A stretch of 64,000 bases of DNA from Siphonodentalium dalli (GCA_032622095.1 CP136066.1:229652961-229716960), one strand, 5' to 3'; shown: positions 11,135 to 23,113, numbered from the stretch's first letter. The notes: a model not told the origin generated them from the sequence alone. Translations and numbers: made by a program.

Positions 11135-11410
11135 TACGCGTTAACTAGCTAATACCGAGTTAATTGTGGTATAGAGTCCATGTTTCGATAACACGGCACT
11201 TCTACAGCCTCTGTTCATTCAGGAAAGTATAATATATTCAAGATATCTATAATTATGCGTGATTTTGTCACAAAAATGATTATTTCAATCATCAGGAACC
11301 GTAACAAATCAGGCAAGAACCATCACAATACCGGCGATAGAACGACTTCCGATGTAACAGTTCATACACAGTGCCGATTTTGGGACAAATAGTACTAATC
11401 TTCACTTGTG
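11135..11410 (-). repeat. Diverged ~270-bp interspersed repeat, copy A
   Basis: The reverse complement aligns with 48380-48660 over most of its length. Anchors are GCGTTAACT/GAGTTAATTG at one end, AACAGAGGCTG in the middle, GATGTAACAGTTCATACACAG and CACTTGTGC at the other end. Identity looks like roughly 70 percent. No coding content. Confidence 0.6.
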
Positions 11411-11582
11411 CGTCCATTAAATAAAACTCATTTATAAATTAAAAATATACATAACTTTAAACCGAGCGGCCACATACACAGCATCGAATATCTCCTGACT
11501 TCTAATGACCAAAATTCACAAACGCCCGAACCGATTCTATGATATCTGCAGTGAAGCGTTTTTAACATAGCTCGCTCGGTTT

Positions 11583-11656
11583 AAAGGCCCACTTAATTTC
11601 GAATGCCCAAACACATTATACGCAACATGTTCCATAGTATATACCACAATACAGAA
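11583..11656 (+). repeat. Dispersed repeat family, copy 2 (partial)
   Basis: AAAGGCCCACTTAATTTCGAA followed by CATAGTATATACCA matches 9109-9180 with several differences and then diverges. Confidence 0.5.
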
Positions 11657-13519
11657 CAGCTGTGGTCTATGAGCGTCGACCAAGTGATAGAGATTCTCAG
11701 ATTCACACCTTGACTTCCCACGTTTTGATCAGAGATGTACGAATTATCTCTAATGTATCCGACGAAGCAGCAAGTAAAAGAGTCATGCAACGGTTAAATC
11801 TGGACTTTTAAGCGCACAGAAATGGACACATAACTGTTTCATATGTACTGTTTATCTCGAATCGTGTAATATATGTGTCATTAAACAGTTAAGTGGGATT
11901 TGGTATGGATGTATTGATTATGTGACATTTTCTAAAAGCAGAAATCAATGTATTCAGAGCACGTCATGAATGTGACCGATCATCGTTTATTTTGATATCT
12001 GCAACATCAAACATTTCAAAATCCACTGCTATGGAACAGTATACGGCCGAATATTCGTTAAAATGCCTCTCTTGTGTGAGATAGAAAAAATAAATATAAT
12101 TTCATTATATTATTTTGGCTGCTCCCGGGTTGGCACACAGGAAACCTGTTCCTTTACGCACCGGTATACTATATAATTATGTACACCGTGCAAATTGTTT
12201 AGATACGCCATTCAGACATATATGTTTTAATATTGTGTTCATGTATTTAAATTATACTCTATTTCACGTTGTCGTTTTACTATCTAAATTCCATTTCCAT
12301 GTATGTGGGACAGGACGACTGCCCATTTGGCCATGCCGCTCTTGTGCAATATAGTCATGTTTATTATTGAATATTTCACTGCTAGAACTATGTCTGTAAA
12401 TATTTTACAAATAAACAATCAATCAATCAATAAATTTCTTGGTTCTCGACCAATTACCAAATTTAGCGTCAAGAACAATTGGCTTTGACATTTTATTCCG
12501 AATGAAAAATCAATTGATTTTCCGTTTGATTTATACGAAATAGCTACTGGGAGACAATTCTCAACCACTATGGAGTTTCTGTGTTTTTATTCATGCACGA
12601 TTCCTTGAGCGACGAAGAACTTCAAGCACTTATTCTGGGAGGGGATGTTCCAACACAGCAACAGAATCTACTCGATAATAAGCACGCAATAATTCTGTTC
12701 TCTGCCTTCTTGCCTCGTGCTCACTGATTAGAGGAAAACCAACGACATACAGCCGTGATTGAATCCACACGCCATCTTATAATGTGGCATGCACATTCTG
12801 CATACTAACTTTCACATATGCTGTCACATAAGTGTATAGTATACTTTTTCACAACTGTCTTACTCATGTTCAAAATTGTAAATAATCTTGTTGTAAATAC
12901 TCTTCTCCAGAAATGGAGGTATTGAAATAAATATAAATACCAACATAGAACCATCTCTTGGGTTTAACTTTTCTTTGGTTCCATCTAGAACCGCATCCTA
13001 AGTTTGGGTTGTCATAGAATCCAAGGTTTGTGTGGGAACACAACCTAGCTTAAATGTCCATGGCTGGTATGTAGCAATGGATCCACGCGTTTGGCGCTAA
13101 AATGATTTACTTTAGGAGCACACTTTCATAGCCATTAGTTCTGAGATTTGATTCCGAAAGACGAAACATATTCGATTTTATATTGTTTCTCTACCAAGAA
13201 CCAAAATTAAGCGTCAGAACCAGAATGTCCTATACGGGACAAAAAGTTATGCTGACGCTTGATTCTAAAATTCCGATTATGAATCATTTCATTCTATTTC
13301 GATTTTCTATCAAGGTCCAACAATTTAGTTTTCACAGCCTAACACGGAACACAATACTTAGTCAGTTGGTTCTCTGTTGATTCCAATTGTTCGTCGCATC
13401 ACAACCGGGGGCTCTACTTTGGTTGATGGACAAGGTGAAGAACCGATAGAAAACCATTTTGATTCCAAATATCTTAGAGTGTGGACGACTGAGATAGTCG
13501 GAAATTTGACGATGCCTCA

Positions 13520-13610
13520 GATCAAATTTAATACGACACATCCAGACAATTTTATATCAAATTTATGCCATATTATATACCATTTGAAAGAGGAAGCTCC
13601 AAAACATTTG
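13520..13610 (+). repeat. Dispersed repeat family, copy 3 (partial)
   Basis: TATATACCATTTGAAAGAGG and CTCCAAAAC match 9165-9205 closely; the upstream part is more diverged. Confidence 0.5.
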
Positions 13611-14371
13611 TAATATCGACTTATTCGGTGCAATACACTGTGAACATGTTGTTTTTGTCGAGATACCGACCTGGTGTTCTGTTCTCCAGTTTAATTATTT
13701 TCAATGGAAGAGGAATGACTCTATGTCTTAAGATAATGGGAGATTTCAGCTGTTTTCGATTTCTCAATGGACATCTTCTGAGGCACAGACGTTTCAAATG
13801 GTGATAAATTATAGTATTTTAATCATATTTTATGGGATAGATTGTTATTAAAACCGTATATCAGGGCACTATAAAAAAAATCGATGACTCGAAAATTAGT
13901 GAGCTTTAATTGTGGTACCAGTTGGAACATTCCAATGCATGGTGGGCGGAGCTGCGGATCCTGTATCTGGTTCCAGTGGGTGAAGTTGGGAATTAATATG
14001 ATCATACATAAGACGTAACGGAACAGCAAGAAGCATATATACACAATCACTTAATTGATTATGCTCTTTATTATCTATGTCTTTTGGGCAACTGGATCAT
14101 AATCATAATTAATATCAAAACGTGAAACATGTTAAAACAGCAATTTTTGAGGATGTCGATCTATGGCTATCAAAACCTCTTCTTCATAATTATGTTTAAA
14201 TACAAATAAAAAATACTTTTTTTCGAAACATGAATGGTGTATATGCAATATAATATTAAGATGACTATTGTGATACTGAATTTGTTGTCGTTCCATTACG
14301 TATTACGCATGATCATATCGGGACTCGGACACCTCGGTCCAAACAGCATCAACCAACCAATACCTCAAACT

Positions 14372-14778
14372 ATTATAGACCGACACCCCAATCTGTTATA
14401 GACCGATATCCCAAGCTGTTATGGTCAGATATCCCAAGCTATTATAGACCAATATCCCAAGCTGGTATAGACCGGTATCGCAAGCTGTTATAGACTGATA
14501 TCCCAATCGGTTATAGACCGATACCTCAAGCTGTTATGGACCGATATCCCAAGCTATTATGAACCGATACCACAAGCTCTCATAGACCGACATCCCAAGT
14601 CCATATAGACCAATATCCCTAGCTCTCATTGACCGGTATCCAAAGCTGTTATGGACCGATATCCCAAACTATTATGGACCGATATCCCAAGCTGTTATAG
14701 AACGATATCCCAAGCTATTATAGACCGATATCCCAAACTATTATGTACCGATATCCCAAACTATTATTGACCTATAGC
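14372..14778 (+). repeat. Degenerate 23-bp tandem array
   Basis: About 17 copies of a unit like TTATAGACCGATATCCCAAGC follow one another with a 23-bp period and many point differences (GACC/GGTC, ATATCCC/ATACCTC). It ends 16 bp before the hairpin-ended element at 14794. Confidence 0.85.
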
Positions 14779-14793
14779 CCATCTGATTTTTTG

Positions 14794-15178
14794 TAAAATC
14801 CCTGTGCCAATGCATTCGCTTATATAAGCGAGTCGTCCATATGTCGCCTCGTATATATAAGCCAATGTATACTTAACAAATGTTATATTATTGTTTTATT
14901 GTTACATAATTTATTAAAAAATGAAGAAAAAAAATATAAAATTGTTAAAGAATGTAAGAAATAATAATAACAAATGATAACAAATTGTTAAAGAATGTAA
15001 GAAAAAATTAACAAAAATGATAACATTGTTAAGACAAAATGATTAAAAAATCATAATTTTTTGAAGAATGTAAGAAAAAATGATGAAAAATTGTTAGACC
15101 AATTCATTCTCTTATATATGCGAGGCGACCTGTGGTCGACTCGCACATATAAGCGAATACATTGGCACAAGGTCTTTA
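14794..15178. mobile_element. MITE-like element with ~80-bp hairpin-forming inverted ends
   Basis: The left end (14794-14871) and the reverse complement of the right end (15098-15178) match over ~78 bp, with core TGTGCCAATG(C/T)ATTCGCTTATAT. Each end is itself an imperfect palindrome: the left one contains CGCTTATATAAGCG and is mirrored again by the TATATAAGCCAATG side. The ~225-bp interior is A+T-rich with repeated GAATGTAAGAAA pieces. No transposase and no clear target duplication. A solo copy of one end lies at 41101-41180. Confidence 0.72.
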
Positions 15179-15880
15179 ATTTTGCGCCATGTGGACTAGA
15201 TGCAACTTTTGGCTATAACAAGGACTCGAACAAAATAACATGGAAATAAAATAATTGTAAAAGTCTCATTTCAATCGAGTATTCGCGACAGGCTACAGAT
15301 AAGATCCGTTTTAATTGGGAAAACATCCTTATAAGGAAAAGGTGAACACGCATTAAAGGGTACACTACATTAATATTACACAGTCATATATTCATTTTCA
15401 TTATAATTACCATGTTTTTTGCATTGTTCATAGAGCACACTAGAGTATTTTGAACTAATACGTGGCTCAAATTAATTAATTTGTTTGCATATGTTCTGTT
15501 GAGTATAAAAGGACATAGTTTCGTAACAGGCAGGACTGAGTGTACAGTACACTTTTAATACATAATATACACTGTGTATTATCAGTATACTATATACATA
15601 TTAATGTATGCTATTAATTAATATGCTATTAATATCAGGTAATTACTGTGTAACTTCAGAAATGCCGCATGTGTAAAAGTCATCTGATTTACGTATATCC
15701 AATGATTATTATTAATTATGTGCTGCTCATTGAGAATAATCTGCGGATCACATGACAAATTGATTTGTATGTATTTTGAATATTGTTGGATAATATTTTG
15801 ACAAGCTCTTCACTTTGGGGTAATGCTTGTGAAGTCTGGGAAATGTATCTTCATAAGGATAACGATCTAGCTCGAGACCT
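15179..15880. other. A+T-rich intergenic DNA
   Basis: No gene or clear repeat seen. It contains ATTAAT/TATACT-rich simple sequence around 15540-15640. Confidence 0.5.
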
Positions 15881-16587
15881 GTCTCTTTGAAAAGCCGACG
15901 AAAATCCTAACGGATGTACGTCACTAGGTTTGTACATTATATTTCATTCCCACGACGACGCGGCATTCATAGATTTTGAGACGTACATCCGTTAGCTACG
16001 ACGACGCGGCATTCATACATTTTGAGACGTACGTTCGTTAGGCTTTCATACATTTTGAGACGTACGTTCGTTATGCTTTCATACATTTTGAGACGTACGT
16101 CCGTTAGGCTTTCATACATTTTGAGACGTACATCCGTTAGACTTTCATACATTTTGAGACGTACATCCGTTAGGCTTTCATACATTTTGAGACGTACATC
16201 CGTTAGGCTTTCATACATTTTGAGACGTACATCCGTTAGGCTTTCATACATTTTGAGACGTACATCCGTTAGGCTTTTCATACATTTTGAGACGTACATC
16301 CGTTAAGCTTTCATACATTTTGAGACGTACATCCGTTAGGCTTTCATACATTTTGAGACGTACATCCGTTAGGCTTTTCATACATTTTGAGACGTACATC
16401 CGTTAGGCTTTCATACATTTTGAGACCTACATCCATTAGGCTTTTCATACATTTTGAGACGTACATCCGTTAAGCTTTCATACATTTTGAGACGTACATC
16501 CGTTAGGCTTTCATACATTTTGAGACGTACATTCATACATTTTGAGACGTACATCCGTTAGGCTTTTCGTCGGCTTTTCAAAGAGAC
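15881..16587. mobile_element. Inverted-repeat element enclosing a 33-bp minisatellite
   Basis: The first 42 bp (15881-15922) are the inverted complement of the last 42 bp (16546-16587) with one mismatch; the outer sequence is GTCTCTTTGAAAAGCCGACG. Between them lies almost nothing but a minisatellite derived from the inner part of the terminal repeat (GACGTACATCCGTTAGG). This is the design of a MITE or foldback element whose sub-terminal segment has expanded in tandem, as known for pearl-like elements of bivalves. No target-site duplication is evident. Confidence 0.75.
15963..16560 (+). repeat. 33-bp minisatellite
   Basis: About 17-18 copies of a unit starting GGCTTTCATACATTTTGAGA and ending CGTACATCCGTTA, with 33 or 34 bp per unit and one shortened copy near 16530. 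Because the period is a multiple of three it leaves open frames on both strands, but these have no other coding support. Confidence 0.92.
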
Positions 16588-17684
16588 TGGTTAGAGACGT
16601 GGTGTGCGGTAAGCACCACATTCTAAACTTATGGGTTGCGCCAGGGGAGGGTTCAGGGGGGGGGACTACAGCCTCCCTGTCGGGGAGGTTTACTCACAGT
16701 CTGAGAGAACTGTAATGGTCAGCCCGGCATCTATAGCCCCATGTCGGGGAATGCACCAGCTGCATCGGGAAATACTGCCTCCACACTGTCTAAAATAAAA
16801 TAGAGTGCATGTTGAGTAATGGCATTAACTATCGTCTGCTTGGGTCCGTGTGAGGATCCATACGGGAGTGTTATATAACTGACAGTAATGTCGCGCCCAA
16901 TCACATACACAACGCAAAGCTTGTGTTGAGTCCGCAACTTGAACAGATTTGTGACAGCGAACGACAAGCAGACGACAATTGTTATACCCTTGGGGCGAGT
17001 TGTCGGAGTGGTGGAGACTAATTTAGCAGATAACCAGAGACATCACTTTTTTTTAAATGGGTCATCCGGCAGAGCAGAAAATCGGTGAGCCGATATATAT
17101 ACATGTATGAGGGTATCACCCCCCCCCCCCTTTCGGTACGCGGGATTAACGGTGTTTTGAAGCCGTACGCGGGATTCATACCCCCGAATTGGTATTCGTG
17201 TTCAAGCAAAACATCTTGGACGCAGGTTTTGATGGCGCAAAGTAATATTTTGTGCTAGTTATCAGTATGAATGAGTGGGTAGAATAGCTTCTTGGGCAAA
17301 TTCGACCACCATGCCATCGTAAAGTATCATTAATCGTCTCATGACGGCATCATAACGCGACCGGCATCATAATGTGTCTATATGTAACTTCTGCTTGTAT
17401 CTGTCTGATATTAAACCAGTCAATTTGTATGTCATTTATCGCATATGTATTCAGGATTCACCCCCCCAAAATTAACTGGTATTCAGGATTCACCCCCCAA
17501 AATTAACTGGTATTCAGGATTCAGGGGGGGGTGTAATACCCTCATGTATAGAGTATAGACATGAGATATAATGCTATGTTTCATTCCGTCTACAAAGTAT
17601 AGTGCGCGACTCAAATATGGCTACTATTTGGGAAACGCATCATTTATGGATAGGTTTGAACACGATTCTGGTACTATGTGATCA
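16588..17684. other. Non-coding DNA with G/C-tract inverted repeat
   Basis: No gene supported. TACATGTATGAGGGTAT plus a C-run at 17101-17130 is mirrored at 17523-17550 by a G-run plus ATACCCTCATGTAT, giving a ~450-bp segment with inverted ends. Inside, GGTATTCAGGATTCA followed by CCCCCC and AAAATTAACT is repeated two to three times at 17448-17530. Another G-tract sits near 16655. Confidence 0.55.
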
Positions 17685-18370
17685 GTGTGTGTAGTACATG
17701 TATGTCAGCAGGGTGTGTAGTACATGTATGTCAGCAGGGTGTGTAGTACATGTATGTCAGCAGGGTGTGTAGTACATGTATGTCAGCAGGGTGTGTAGTA
17801 CATGTATGTCAGCAGGGTGTGTAGTACATGTATGTCAGCAGGGTGTGTAGTACATGTATGTCAGCAGGGTGTGTAGTGCATGTATGTCAGCAGGGTGTGT
17901 AGTACATGTATGTCAGCAGGGTGTGTAGTACATGTATGTCAGCAGGGTGTGTAGTACATGTATGTCAGCAGGGTGTGTAGTACATGTATGTCAGCAGGGT
18001 GTGTAGTACATGTATGTCAGCAGGGTGTGTAGTACATGTATGTCAGCAGGGTGTGTAGTACATGTATGTCAGCAGGATGTGTAGTACATGTATGTCAGCA
18101 GGGTGTGTAGTACATGTATGTCAGCAGGGTGTGTAGTACATGTATGTCAGCAGGGTGTGTAGTACATGTATGTCAGCAGGGTGTGTAGTACATGTATGTC
18201 AGCAGGGTGTGTAGTACATGTATGTCAGCAGGGTGTGTAGTACATGTATGTCAGCAGGGTGTGTAGTACATGTATGTCAGCAGGGTGTGTAGTACATGTA
18301 TGTCAGCAGGGTGTGTAGTACATGTATGTCAGCAGGGTGTGTAGTACATGTATGTCAGCAGGGTGTGGCT
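17685..18370 (+). repeat. Highly uniform 26-bp minisatellite
   Basis: About 26 tandem copies of GTGTGTAGTACATGTATGTC plus AGCAGG. Only two internal variants are visible, a TGCATG near 17878 and a CAGGATG near 18076, so the array is very young or well homogenised. Both flanks carry TGTGATCAGT followed by TGTGT (17677 and 18376), suggesting the array grew inside or between short direct copies of that motif. Confidence 0.95.
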
Positions 18371-18729
18371 ATGCTGTGATCAGTATGTGTTATACGGACG
18401 TTGGTAACCAACTGTCTCACGACATGTGAATCATGTCACCACTATGTGACCCTTGCTCGGGTACTTTATTATGTGTGTATTATGTCACCAGTATTTGTGT
18501 ATCATGTGACCACTATGGGATCTCTACTCGGGTACTGTATTATTCGCGGAAACCAACATATCATTGGAATGCAGAAACTTCTGTGGAATGATGCTGCTCT
18601 CTGTAGTTTATTTAGCCAAGGACGATATCAGTGTTGTAATGGATCTGCACTTTACTCGAGCACAGAAGTAATGTTAGAAACTGCATAGCGATCACATAGC
18701 GGACTGTGAACTGTGCTGGTTCAGTTGCG

Positions 18730-20679
18730 ATGGACGCCAGCGCGGGAATCGTGCTGCTTTGTGTATTCTCTATATTCGTCACGGATGCTCTGGATTCAGT
18801 TGATGATGGGGGCTATCAGGGTGTATTAAATTTATTGACGTCACGTGATTGCGAATGTACACCTAATGGAACATTCCTTCCTGATTTCTATGTAGCGAGG
18901 GACCGGAAACTCAGACCACAACAGCAGCCAATCGCCCAAATAGAGTGCTCGAGAAGCTACCTAAGTGAACGTGCGTATATACTATGATAACTTTGAATAC
19001 TATATGAACTTATCTCGTTTTTCACCGGTTCAACGTTTTCCAGTTGCATTTCTCTTGAATTGTGAAGGAACGTACAGAGTGGTGCCTTGTATAGCTATCG
19101 CGGCAATGATGAATCTGGCGATATTTATCGTTCGTTACGCGGTTGTAGTGTGTTGTTTCCTTATTTTACTAATTGGATTAATTTAGAAGTGCTGGAAGTT
19201 CTTGGTGATGTTGAATTAGCGGTGGATTACAATGCGGATATGAATTATGATGCAGACGATATGTCACTAAAATTGTTCCGGTTGTGCCCACGTAACTTGT
19301 ATTAACTTATGATTGAGCAACAAATATTTCCGTCAATGGCTGGCTTGCGAACATTTACAGCTGAATGGTGTCGGCTCACAAGGTTCCATTTCGGTGTAGG
19401 GTTACTACAAACATTGAGCTCAAGTTTACGCCTGGAACTATAAACTTGTCGCACAACGATATCCAGTCCCTTGATGTGTTCGATACTTCCCGATTAAAAT
19501 CCCCGTATCTGACGTTGGAATTTTCACACAATAAGATCCAGCATGTTCCATAAACTCAGTTAGATCTTCTATCTCGGAGGGGATCCTTATATGTAGACCT
19601 CTCTCACAACAACATTACCTATATCGACACTCATATAATATACTGTTCGGCACACCTGTGTCTAATGCCCAATGTGACGATTGACTTGACAAATAACCAG
19701 ATTAGAACAATCAGCCAATCCAGTTTTAAAGAATTACTCCGCAGCTCGCACATATTTGTAAATCTAAGAAACAATACACTGGATTGCGATTGTCGAATTT
19801 CGTATATTTGGGATGAATACATATCGCGTGTGGACAAATACGTCAGGTTAAAAGGTTACGGCTATCTTATGAATGAGGCATGTTCTTCGCCTGATAATTT
19901 AGCTGGAAGAAATCTCGATCTATTGACGATCGCTGATGTTTGTCCGACCATAAAGCTGTATTCTCTGATCAAAATAACAATGATATCGAGAAATGGAAAG
20001 TTGTGATCAGAACACTCCAAACATTAATTATTTCAGCTACTACTCTTGTCGTAGTTTTAATAGCTTCCGTCTTGGGGTTCAAGTATCGAACAGAGATTCG
20101 CGTCATGATGTATATGAAATTTAGATTAGTTCTACCATGGGAGTCAGGTGATTTCGACGAGAACAAACGATATGATGCGTTTATAGCTTATTGCAATGAT
20201 GATCTCACGTGGGTGGTTGAGACGCTTCTGCCAATGTTAACAGGGAATGGAAACGACTTCAAAATATGCCTTCACCACAGAGACTATTCCTGGCAAATAT
20301 ATAACTGAAAACATAACTGACGCCATTGAATGAAGCCGATACACAATAACGCCATTTTCTCCACAGTGAATGGTATATATTTGAATTCCGATCAGCATTT
20401 TATCAGAGTCTTCAGAAGCAGAAACGACAGCTGATATTCATCATGTTGGGTGAAATAGCCCATGATCAGATGGACTGTGACCTCCGGAAGTGCTTGCGTT
20501 TCTATACATATATTAAAGCAGACGATGCTCTCCTTCGCGATAGGAGTGACAAGCGGAGAGGGAGGAGGGATCGGGACCGACGGGGCGCTATGCGTAGAAT
20601 GTTGACCATGCAGCCGAGAGTGGACGAATGACAGGTGGCTGCGGCTGATGCTGTCCATGAAGCTGAGACCGTACATTAA
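18730..20679 (+). pseudogene. Toll-like receptor pseudogene (full-length, frameshifted)
   Basis: A decayed paralogue of the intact TLR at 46178-48148. The ATG at 18730 opens a signal peptide (IVLLCVFSIFVTDA) and the conserved DCECTPNGTFLPD block; the frame then breaks near 18960-18990. Leucine-rich repeat pieces continue in shifting frames (INLSHNDIQSLDVF, LTLEFSHNKIQHVP then a stop, VTIDLTNNQIRTI), then the LRR C-terminal cap (NNTLDCDCRISY). A frameshift by deletion lies near 19950 relative to the neighbouring copy. The transmembrane helix and first half of TIR (KRYDAFIAYCNDDLTWV) are readable in one frame, but the BB-loop region is disrupted at 20285-20310, a stop follows at 20331, and about 14 bp are missing near 20350. 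The basic tail and C terminus remain readable to about 20679. At least five lesions, so non-functional. Confidence 0.88.
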
Positions 20680-21046
20680 CCAGGCACCATGGGTGGTATT
20701 CACCAGCTGGGTTTATATATAGTCCAGGTGGTTTATACGAGGCGACGGTCAATGCGAAGCTGTCGGTGGACATCGATGGGAAGACATCGCCGCGCTGTAT
20801 AGGATTATCCAAACAAAGTGATTGGCGGCAATCATAGATTGACCACCGGTCACATAAAACATGCTGCGCGTAACAGTACACATTTGGTTCATTTCAATCA
20901 TGAGTAACCGAGGGAAAGGAAGGGGTGCTAAATACACAGCCGACGAGTGAAATACTTTTTGGGCATTGTGCAGAGCAGAGTAGCATCAACATCCTAGAGA
21001 ATAAAGAAACCGGCGCCGGAAATTTGATAGGGATAAACACGCCCGG
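20680..21046. other. Spacer between tandem TLR copies
   Basis: 367 bp with no recognisable coding sequence. Homology to the TLR family resumes abruptly near 21047 at GGTTAAAA, the breakpoint of the 5'-truncated copy. Confidence 0.55.
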
Positions 21047-21066
21047 TTAAAAAGTACGAATATCTT

Positions 21067-21948
21067 ATGAATGAGAAATGTGCTTCGCCTGATAATTTAG
21101 CGGGAAGAAATCTCGATATACTGACGCTCGCTGATGTATGTCCGAAGAAGTCCATGGAGGGATCAGTTCACGAGAACAGAATAGTCCATAATGCTTCATT
21201 CTCTGATCACAATAACAATGATATCGATAAATGGAAAGCTGTAAACAGAACAATCCAAACATCAATTATTTCATCCACTACCCTTGTCGTTGTAATTTTA
21301 ATAACTTCCGTCTTGGGGTTCAAGTATCGAACAGAGATTCGCGTCATGATGTATGTGAAATTTAAATTAGTTCTACCATGGGAGTCAGGTGATTTCGACG
21401 AGAACAAACGATATGATGCGTTTATAGCTTATTGCGATGAGGATCTCATGTGGGTGGTTGAGTTTTTCTGCCAATGCTTATTAGGGAATGGGAACGACTT
21501 CAAGATATGCCTCCACCACACAGACTTTATTCCCGGGAAATCTGTCGCTGAAAATATAACGGACGGTATTGAATGTAGCCGATACACAATTCTTGTTCTA
21601 AGCCGCCATTTTCTCCACAGTGAATGGTGTATATTTGAATTCCGATCAGCATTATATCAGAGTCTTCAGGAGCGGAAACGACAGATGCTATTCATCCTGT
21701 TGGAGGAAATAACTGATGACCTGATGGACTCTGACGTCCGGAAGTGCTTGCGTTTCTATACATATATTAAAGCAGACGATTTTCTCCGTCGCAATAGGAT
21801 GACGTACGCACTCAGTGACAAGCGGAGAGGGAGGAGGGATCGGGCCCGACGAGGCGCTGGGCGTAGACTGTTGGGTGTGCTGCCACGAGAGGACGAAGGG
21901 CAGACGGCTGCTGCTGATGTTATCCAGGAAGCTGAGACCGTTCTGTAA
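21067..21948 (+). CDS. 5'-truncated Toll-like receptor, transmembrane-TIR open frame
   Basis: An open frame of 293 residues starting inside what is the LRR C-terminal cap of its paralogues (MNEKCASPDNLAGRN). It keeps a transmembrane helix at about 64-84 (SIISSTTLVVVILITSVLG), a complete TIR domain at about 114-245 with box 1 KRYDAFIAYCDEDLMWV, a BB loop with Pro155 in DFIPGKSVAENI and the CIFEFRSALYQ segment, and the family's basic then acidic tail. TIR domains recruit adaptors by TIR-TIR contact. It lacks signal peptide and ectodomain. The neighbouring pseudogene (18730-20679) carries the same segment, so this looks like a partial tandem duplication. It could be a relic that happens to remain open or a receptor-less TIR membrane protein; an upstream exon is not visible. 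The 3' flank to about 22200 also resembles the flank of the intact gene. Confidence 0.6.
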   Translation: MNEKCASPDNLAGRNLDILTLADVCPKKSMEGSVHENRIVHNASFSDHNNNDIDKWKAVNRTIQTSIISSTTLVVVILITSVLGFKYRTEIRVMMYVKFKLVLPWESGDFDENKRYDAFIAYCDEDLMWVVEFFCQCLLGNGNDFKICLHHTDFIPGKSVAENITDGIECSRYTILVLSRHFLHSEWCIFEFRSALYQSLQERKRQMLFILLEEITDDLMDSDVRKCLRFYTYIKADDFLRRNRMTYALSDKRRGRRDRARRGAGRRLLGVLPREDEGQTAAADVIQEAETVL

Positions 21949-23113
21949 TCACTATGGCTTATAGTAACAGTAAGTAGCAGCGGCTGTGAATGGTTTAACG
22001 CATAAACTGAGACAGAACTGCAACCCGTTACTATGCTGTTCTATCCATGGTACCATAACTAATATGGGGCGGTGATTTGTTTCATGGATAAAGCTGACAC
22101 ATTACTGTAGCCCGCTACTCTAGACGGTCTGATATTTAGCGGGTTCTAACTATTGTTCCTATAGTAACCATAACCGCTGAGTCGTTATTTCGTGAGAGAA
22201 TCTGGATTTAGTTTACGGATTAGTCCCCGTACCAGGTGGTTCGTTAAACGAACAGACCAGAATCAGTAAACGAACATACCGTACTCGTAATCAATCGTTA
22301 TTTCGTCGTAATCCGGATTCAGATTCTGATTCCGATTACAGACTCAAACGTTCATAATGTAAACAAACCGAGATTTCGCCACCTCGGAGTTTAACAACAC
22401 AATACAACATAAGAATCCGTCCCTTGTGTACAAATTATTGCAGATTATAACAAATTATTGCAGAAGATAAACGATCTATAGCAAAACAATTTAAATGCGG
22501 AGACAAATTTGTGTTGTCGAGTGTAAACAGGGAGAATATTACTGAAATTAGCCAAATAATAATGCTATTGATAGTAACGCTGGGGGAGCACTTCGGTTGA
22601 TGGCGAACTTGAAGCAAATCATTGTCAATTTCATTGTCACTTTCATCATGTCCATTTCATAATTCCATCCATAAAATACCGCCCGAACGCATGTCGATTT
22701 CAAATTCGGCGGATACGTCACCATTGACCGAATTCATGGATATGTCTTCTGGTTTGTTCGTTATTATAATTATGTTCCTTCTTATTCAAGAAATAATAGG
22801 ATTATATGATATCGATGGATTGATTATCAGATACAAGTATTTATTATATGCTTCCCCATTAAATAGTAGGAAATTGCCGTGGCGTAGAGCGTTATATCCA
22901 TCGCCTGGACCGACTCGATGGATAACACTGACCGACTCGATGGATAACACAATAGTATTACTTATTCGTAGATTACTTCCGGTTTATAGCGGCGAATCAC
23001 ATTAAGTTTCAAAGCGTGTCAATAACAGCCGGACTATTTTTTTAATTAATGATTTTTACGGTAGCGAAAGAGTTTTTCCCCCTGGATTTTTCTTCTGTGC
23101 TAATTAATACTAT
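21949..23113. other. 3' flank of TLR copy and unassigned DNA
   Basis: The first ~230 bp resemble the sequence downstream of the intact TLR (anchors AGCAGCGG, GCTGACACATTACTGT, CGGGTTCTAAC), so the duplication included the 3' untranslated region. Beyond that I see nothing firm. A plus-strand open frame of 127 codons at 22622-23005 has a hydrophobic stretch (LFVIIIMFLLIQEIIGL) but no recognisable family, and I do not call it. Confidence 0.45.

Larger units (their letters stand above)
8206..14371. other. Long non-coding stretch with dispersed repeats
   Basis: No gene is supported in these 6.2 kb. Short open frames (for example 10544-10771 minus, 10904-11119 plus) show no domain. It contains a CA-rich patch at 8785-8810, a G/C-tract region at 9008-9022, a hairpin-prone stretch around 9560-9612 with GGGGTACAA mirrored by TTGTACCCC, AATC microsatellite pieces near 10030 and 12415, and members of two interspersed repeat families listed separately. 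Confidence 0.5.

Noticed and set aside
15967-16306. Open frames on both strands with 11-residue repeats
   Set aside because: By-product of the 33-bp minisatellite inside a TIR element.
17685-18370. CRISPR-like regular repeat
   Set aside because: The 26-bp units are contiguous with no spacers, and the window is eukaryotic.
22622-23005. 127-codon open frame with a hydrophobic stretch
   Set aside because: No recognisable family, no homologue within the window, and it overlaps low-complexity repeats of GATGGATAACAC; not enough to call a gene.
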